DNA of 64,000 nucleotides, from contig NZ_CP140706.1 of NCBI RefSeq assembly GCF_034555375.1, positions 4,145,001 through 4,209,000 of the forward strand, read 5' to 3'. Below are positions 61,080 through 64,000 of the stretch, piece by piece. The DNA is from Pseudomonas sp. B33.4 (GTDB lineage Bacteria; Pseudomonadota; Gammaproteobacteria; Pseudomonadales; Pseudomonadaceae). Position 1 is the first letter of the stretch; the number at the start of each line of letters is the position of its first letter. The position numbers were made by a program, and so were the translations under genes. The notes under the pieces were generated by a model that searched no databases, had not been told where the DNA came from, and saw only the letters and a program-made list of their open reading frames with translations.

Positions 61080-62549
61080 TTAGTTGTGCGGCGTGGCTGG
61101 GCTGGCGTTGGCTGCGGTCAGGGTGTCTCCCTGGAAGCCGCCGCCCAGCGCTTGCATCAGTTGAATCGACAGGTCGATCTGCTCGGCATTGAGGTTGGCC
61201 AACTGACGCTGGGCCTGGAGCAATTGCTGCTCGATGCTGAGCACGTCCAGGTAGTTGCCGATGCCGGAACCGTAACGCTGGACAACGGTGTTGTAAGAGT
61301 CCTGAGCAATCTCGGTGGCGTGTTGCTGCGCACCGATTTGCCGGCCGATGTCACGCAACTGGTTGATCGTGTCGCTGACATCGCCCAGTGCTTTCACCAG
61401 ACTTTTGTTGTACTGCGCCACCGCCAGATCGTAATCGGCGTCGCGTGCATCGAGGTTGGCGCGCAGGCGTCCGCCGTCGAAGATCGGCACCGAGATGGTC
61501 GGAGCAATGTTGAAGAAGCGACTGGCCGAGCCGAACATCGCGTCACCCAACAAGGACTCGGCACCGGCCGAGGCCGTGAGGTTCAAGTTGGGATAGAAGC
61601 GGGTTTTCGCCGAGTCGATGTCCTTGCTCGCCGCCTCGACACGCCAGCGCGCGGCGACCAGATCCGGGCGACGACCGAGCAGTTCTGCCGGCAGCACTGA
61701 AGGCACGGCGACCGCGCTGGCTTGCAGCACTTTTGGTCGGGCGATTTCGTTGCCGCGATCCGGGCCTTTGCCGAGCAACACGGCCAAGGCGATTTTGGCG
61801 CTGTTCAGGCGTTTTTCCGCGTCGATCAGGCTGGCTTCGGAACTGGCTTCCAGGCTTTGCGTTTGCTGGAACTGGTACTGGCTGTCGATCCCGGAGCTCA
61901 GGCGACGCTGGCTCAGGTCGAGCATCTGCTTGGTGCGCTTGAGGTCGTCGTTGGCCAGGTCATAAACGATGTGTGCCTGACCGAGATCGCTGTAGGCACG
62001 CGCAACATCGGCGGCCAGCGTCAACTGCGCGGCCTGACGATCGACTTCAGCGGCGCGGGCCTGACCGAGTGCAGCTTCCCAGGCATCGCGCTGGCCGCCC
62101 CACAGGTCAAAGTTGTAATTGAAACCGGCGCTGACGTTACGCACGGTGGCGTAGGCATCGCCCTGCCCCAACGGATCTTGATCCTTGGCCAGACGCGAAC
62201 GGCTGATGCCGGCGCTGGCGTCGAGGGTCGGATAACGTGCGGCATCGGCGGCATACGCGGCGGCGCTGGCCTGATGGGCGCGAGCTTCGGCGATTTGCAT
62301 GTCCGGGCTGTCGTGCAGGGCTTCGCGGATCAAACCGTCGAGTTGCGGGTCGCCGAGGCTGGTCCACCAGTCGCTCTTCGGCCACGCGGCCGACGACAGG
62401 GTCACGCCGTTGAGGGATTGGCCGACTTTCAGGTTTTTCGCATCGAGGCTCGCGCCCGACGTGTCGAGGCCGCTGTAGTTGGCGCAACCGGCGAGGATCA
62501 TCGCCGACAGCACCAGCGTCAGGCTGCTGCGCAAGGTTTTACCGCTCAT
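61080..62549 (-). CDS. Outer-membrane efflux lipoprotein, NodT family
   Basis: A 489-residue TolC-like channel with a lipoprotein signal (LVLSAMILAGC, Cys lipidated). Two OEP repeats are visible, with ALHDSPDMQIAEARAHQASAA and KALGDVSDTINQLRDIG. It partners EmrA and EmrB. ATG 62549 is chosen (AGGTG about 6 nt upstream), overlapping the regulator gene by 11 bp; a GTG at 62558 is the alternative start. Confidence 0.92.
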   Translation of the reverse strand: MSGKTLRSSLTLVLSAMILAGCANYSGLDTSGASLDAKNLKVGQSLNGVTLSSAAWPKSDWWTSLGDPQLDGLIREALHDSPDMQIAEARAHQASAAAYAADAARYPTLDASAGISRSRLAKDQDPLGQGDAYATVRNVSAGFNYNFDLWGGQRDAWEAALGQARAAEVDRQAAQLTLAADVARAYSDLGQAHIVYDLANDDLKRTKQMLDLSQRRLSSGIDSQYQFQQTQSLEASSEASLIDAEKRLNSAKIALAVLLGKGPDRGNEIARPKVLQASAVAVPSVLPAELLGRRPDLVAARWRVEAASKDIDSAKTRFYPNLNLTASAGAESLLGDAMFGSASRFFNIAPTISVPIFDGGRLRANLDARDADYDLAVAQYNKSLVKALGDVSDTINQLRDIGRQIGAQQHATEIAQDSYNTVVQRYGSGIGNYLDVLSIEQQLLQAQRQLANLNAEQIDLSIQLMQALGGGFQGDTLTAANASPATPHN

Positions 62550-63021
62550 TGTGTTCACCTAAGCGCTGGATGGTGATCGGGTCACCGGCTGCCAGCAGGA
62601 TTTTCTTGAGGATGTATTCCAGGGTTTTCAACTCGTCCGGGGTGACGGCGCCGGCCAGTTCATTCATCGCATCGGCGCCGATGTGCGGCAGGCGATCGGC
62701 CAGTTGCTGGCCTTGTTCGGTCAGCTTGAGCTGCACCTGACGGCGATCGCCTTCGCTGCGCTGGCGAGCCAGAAAGCCTTTCTGCTCCAGACGATCGAGC
62801 ATGCGCGTCATCGAACCGCTGTCCAGCGACAGATGCCGGCACAGCTCGGCCGGGGTATCGACGCCGAACTGGGCCATGATGATCAACACTTTGAACTGCG
62901 CGGCGGTGATGCCGTGGGGTTCCATGTGCGTGTCGATGATCCGGTCCTTGAGCAGCGCGGCACGGCCAAGCAACAGGCCGAGATGGCAGTGTTTGAATTC
63001 GTCCGGGGTGAAATGCTTCAT
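62539..63021 (-). CDS. emrR: MarR-family repressor of the emr operon
   Basis: A 160-residue MarR-type winged-helix protein. DNA-binding segment is LCRHLSLDSGSMTRMLDRLEQKGFLARQRSEGDRR, with dimerisation helices at both ends. First gene of emrR-OMF-emrA-emrB, the order known for P. aeruginosa PA5157-PA5160. It overlaps the next gene, and two palindromes in its promoter suggest autorepression relieved by pump substrates. Confidence 0.92.
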   Translation of the reverse strand: MKHFTPDEFKHCHLGLLLGRAALLKDRIIDTHMEPHGITAAQFKVLIIMAQFGVDTPAELCRHLSLDSGSMTRMLDRLEQKGFLARQRSEGDRRQVQLKLTEQGQQLADRLPHIGADAMNELAGAVTPDELKTLEYILKKILLAAGDPITIQRLGEHNER

Positions 63022-63035
63022 TTGCTCACCTAATA

Positions 63036-63091
63036 ACTGCCTAGGCAGTGAATGTATGTCGAGATGTTACTGCCTAGGCAGCGAATGTCAA
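63036..63091 (-). promoter_or_regulatory. emr promoter with two MarR-type operators
   Basis: Minus-strand -35 TTGACA (63086-63091), 16-bp spacer, -10 TAACAT (63064-63069). The palindrome CTGCCTAGGCAG occurs at 63070-63081, inside the spacer, and at 63037-63048, just past the predicted start. Centres are 33 bp apart. Confidence 0.8.
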
Positions 63092-63161
63092 CGCAATAGT
63101 TAGGTTGCTTTGCAATTAGTTGACCAATGGGCTGGGTTTTTGTGTTGCACAGGCGGACGCC

Positions 63162-63226
63162 ATCGCGAGCTGGCTCACTCCTACAAGGGAACGCATTTCA
63201 AATGTAGGAGTGAGCCTGCTCGCGAT
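63162..63226. repeat. REP pair in reversed arm order
   Basis: ATCGCGAGCTGGCTCACTCC followed about 20 nt later by its inverse GGAGTGAGCCTGCTCGCGAT. Between the emr promoter and the convergent 3' end of the next gene. Confidence 0.8.
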
Positions 63227-63250
63227 TGGGGTGACTCGGTGTGAAGCCGG

Positions 63251-64000
63251 TCAGGAATCGTCGGAAGGCTGCACAGGTGGCGGCTGCACCGGATGCACCG
63301 CACGCCCCCGCAACGCAGTGGCCACATACCCAAAGGCCCGCTTGCTCACCGCATAAATGCTGTGCCAGCCCGGCGGTGCCGGCTCGATCGCAGCATGCAA
63401 CGCTCGCGCATAATCAAGCACCAGCCCGGGCGTCCAGGCCATCGCCTCTGCCCGTTTGCGCACTTGCGCGGCAACCCAGAACTCGGGGCTGAAGATGACT
63501 CGGGCGAAATCCAGCATGCTCGAATGCCCCCGGTTCATCGCCCCTTCCAAGGCCGCTTCGAGGCTATGCGCGACGGCGCTGGAACAATTGCGGCTGGTCA
63601 GGTTGTACGTGCTGTTCTGCCGATACTCCGTCCAGAACGCATGCAGGCGTCGGGCGTCGTAATGGGCAAAACTGACCTGCACCGAAGACGGACACCAGTC
63701 GGCCACCTCGCCGGCATAATCCGGCAAAAACCTGCCGGCAACATCGTTGTTCGGCGTCGCCCGCAGCAAGCGCACGAAATCCCCTGCCGAACGATCGATG
63801 TCGTCCAACGGGTAATGACTGATGTAAATGTCCGGGCCACATTCCAGCGCCGCATGGCCGGCGGAGATCACGCCGTTGATGTCGACCGCCGCGATGTAGC
63901 GATTCATCAGGCGATTGCGCACCAAGGTGTCATCGACGGTGCCGCTGGGAGTCCAGACGTGAATCACCAACGCATCGCTGCTGCCCGGCGCACTGACCGA
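63251..64000 (-). CDS. Conserved protein of unknown function (5' end outside window)
   Basis: The frame is open to the window edge, giving at least 249 C-terminal residues; a TTG at 63970 is not needed as start. Features are VDINGVISAGHAALE, then ISHYPLDDIDRS, HYDARRLHAFWTEY and STYNLTSRNCSSAVAHSLEAALEG. The ordered His (in GHAALE) and Cys (in RNCSS) recall papain-like or NlpC/P60-type cysteine hydrolases, but this is a motif guess. The Pro-rich end (VQPPPVQPSDDS) is probably disordered. Product not recognised. Confidence 0.75.
   Translation of the reverse strand, partial: SVSAPGSSDALVIHVWTPSGTVDDTLVRNRLMNRYIAAVDINGVISAGHAALECGPDIYISHYPLDDIDRSAGDFVRLLRATPNNDVAGRFLPDYAGEVADWCPSSVQVSFAHYDARRLHAFWTEYRQNSTYNLTSRNCSSAVAHSLEAALEGAMNRGHSSMLDFARVIFSPEFWVAAQVRKRAEAMAWTPGLVLDYARALHAAIEPAPPGWHSIYAVSKRAFGYVATALRGRAVHPVQPPPVQPSDDS

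Overview
The window is chromosomal DNA of a Pseudomonas of the fluorescens group. The evidence is the gene order and protein sequences: clpS/cspD, back-to-back icd and monomeric idh, mnmA-hflD-purB, a nuo operon with a fused nuoCD, the DUF6124 and DUF2790 families that are typical of this genus, and dense intergenic REP-type palindromes. No rRNA, tRNA, CRISPR array, prophage or insertion sequence was found.

Layout. 1-13300: housekeeping and central carbon genes. These are clpS (cut by the window start), cspD, icd, idh, nudJ, mnmA-hflD, purB, roxA plus a GNAT acetyltransferase, a small exported secretin-like protein, and isocitrate lyase aceA behind a palindromic operator and long leader. 13844-28780: the complete 13-gene nuo operon for respiratory complex I. 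28944-30457: a short AT-rich accessory island between nuoN and an OprD-type porin. It holds a coupled uORF / three-TM membrane protein / 46-residue protein cassette and an antitoxin remnant. 30792-42801: the porin, DUF6124, DUF2790 and PtrA-like small proteins, the czcCBA heavy-metal efflux operon and its divergent czcRS two-component system. 43197-51329: a glycerol-type ABC importer (glpSTPQUV-like) divergent from a sigma-54 enhancer-binding regulator. 51504-58000: an MFS transporter, glnS-cysS, and ppiB-lpxH. 58190-63021: an EmrAB drug efflux system with its outer-membrane factor and MarR repressor. 63251-64000: the 3' part of an unrecognised gene.

How the parts work together. icd, idh and aceA set the isocitrate branch point, and NADH from the cycle feeds complex I. 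The czc block looks like a metal regulon. One sequence box occurs upstream of czcC, of the PtrA-like/DUF2790 pair and of the OprD porin, which fits the known CzcR link between zinc efflux and porin repression. The importer has a near-consensus -24/-12 promoter and two pairs of TGAACA direct repeats about 90-140 bp upstream, next to the sigma-54 activator gene. The emr operon carries two perfect palindromes, one inside the promoter spacer and one just after the predicted start.

Intergenic DNA is rich in three repeat families: REP pairs (GAGCCTGCTCGCGA type), long hairpins (GTAGGAGCTGCCG type), and a CCCTCACCC-ended element that is internally duplicated. The least explained parts are the cassette at 28944-30012 and the structured leader at 33160-33480. 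All assignments come from reading the sequence and family knowledge; no database search was run.
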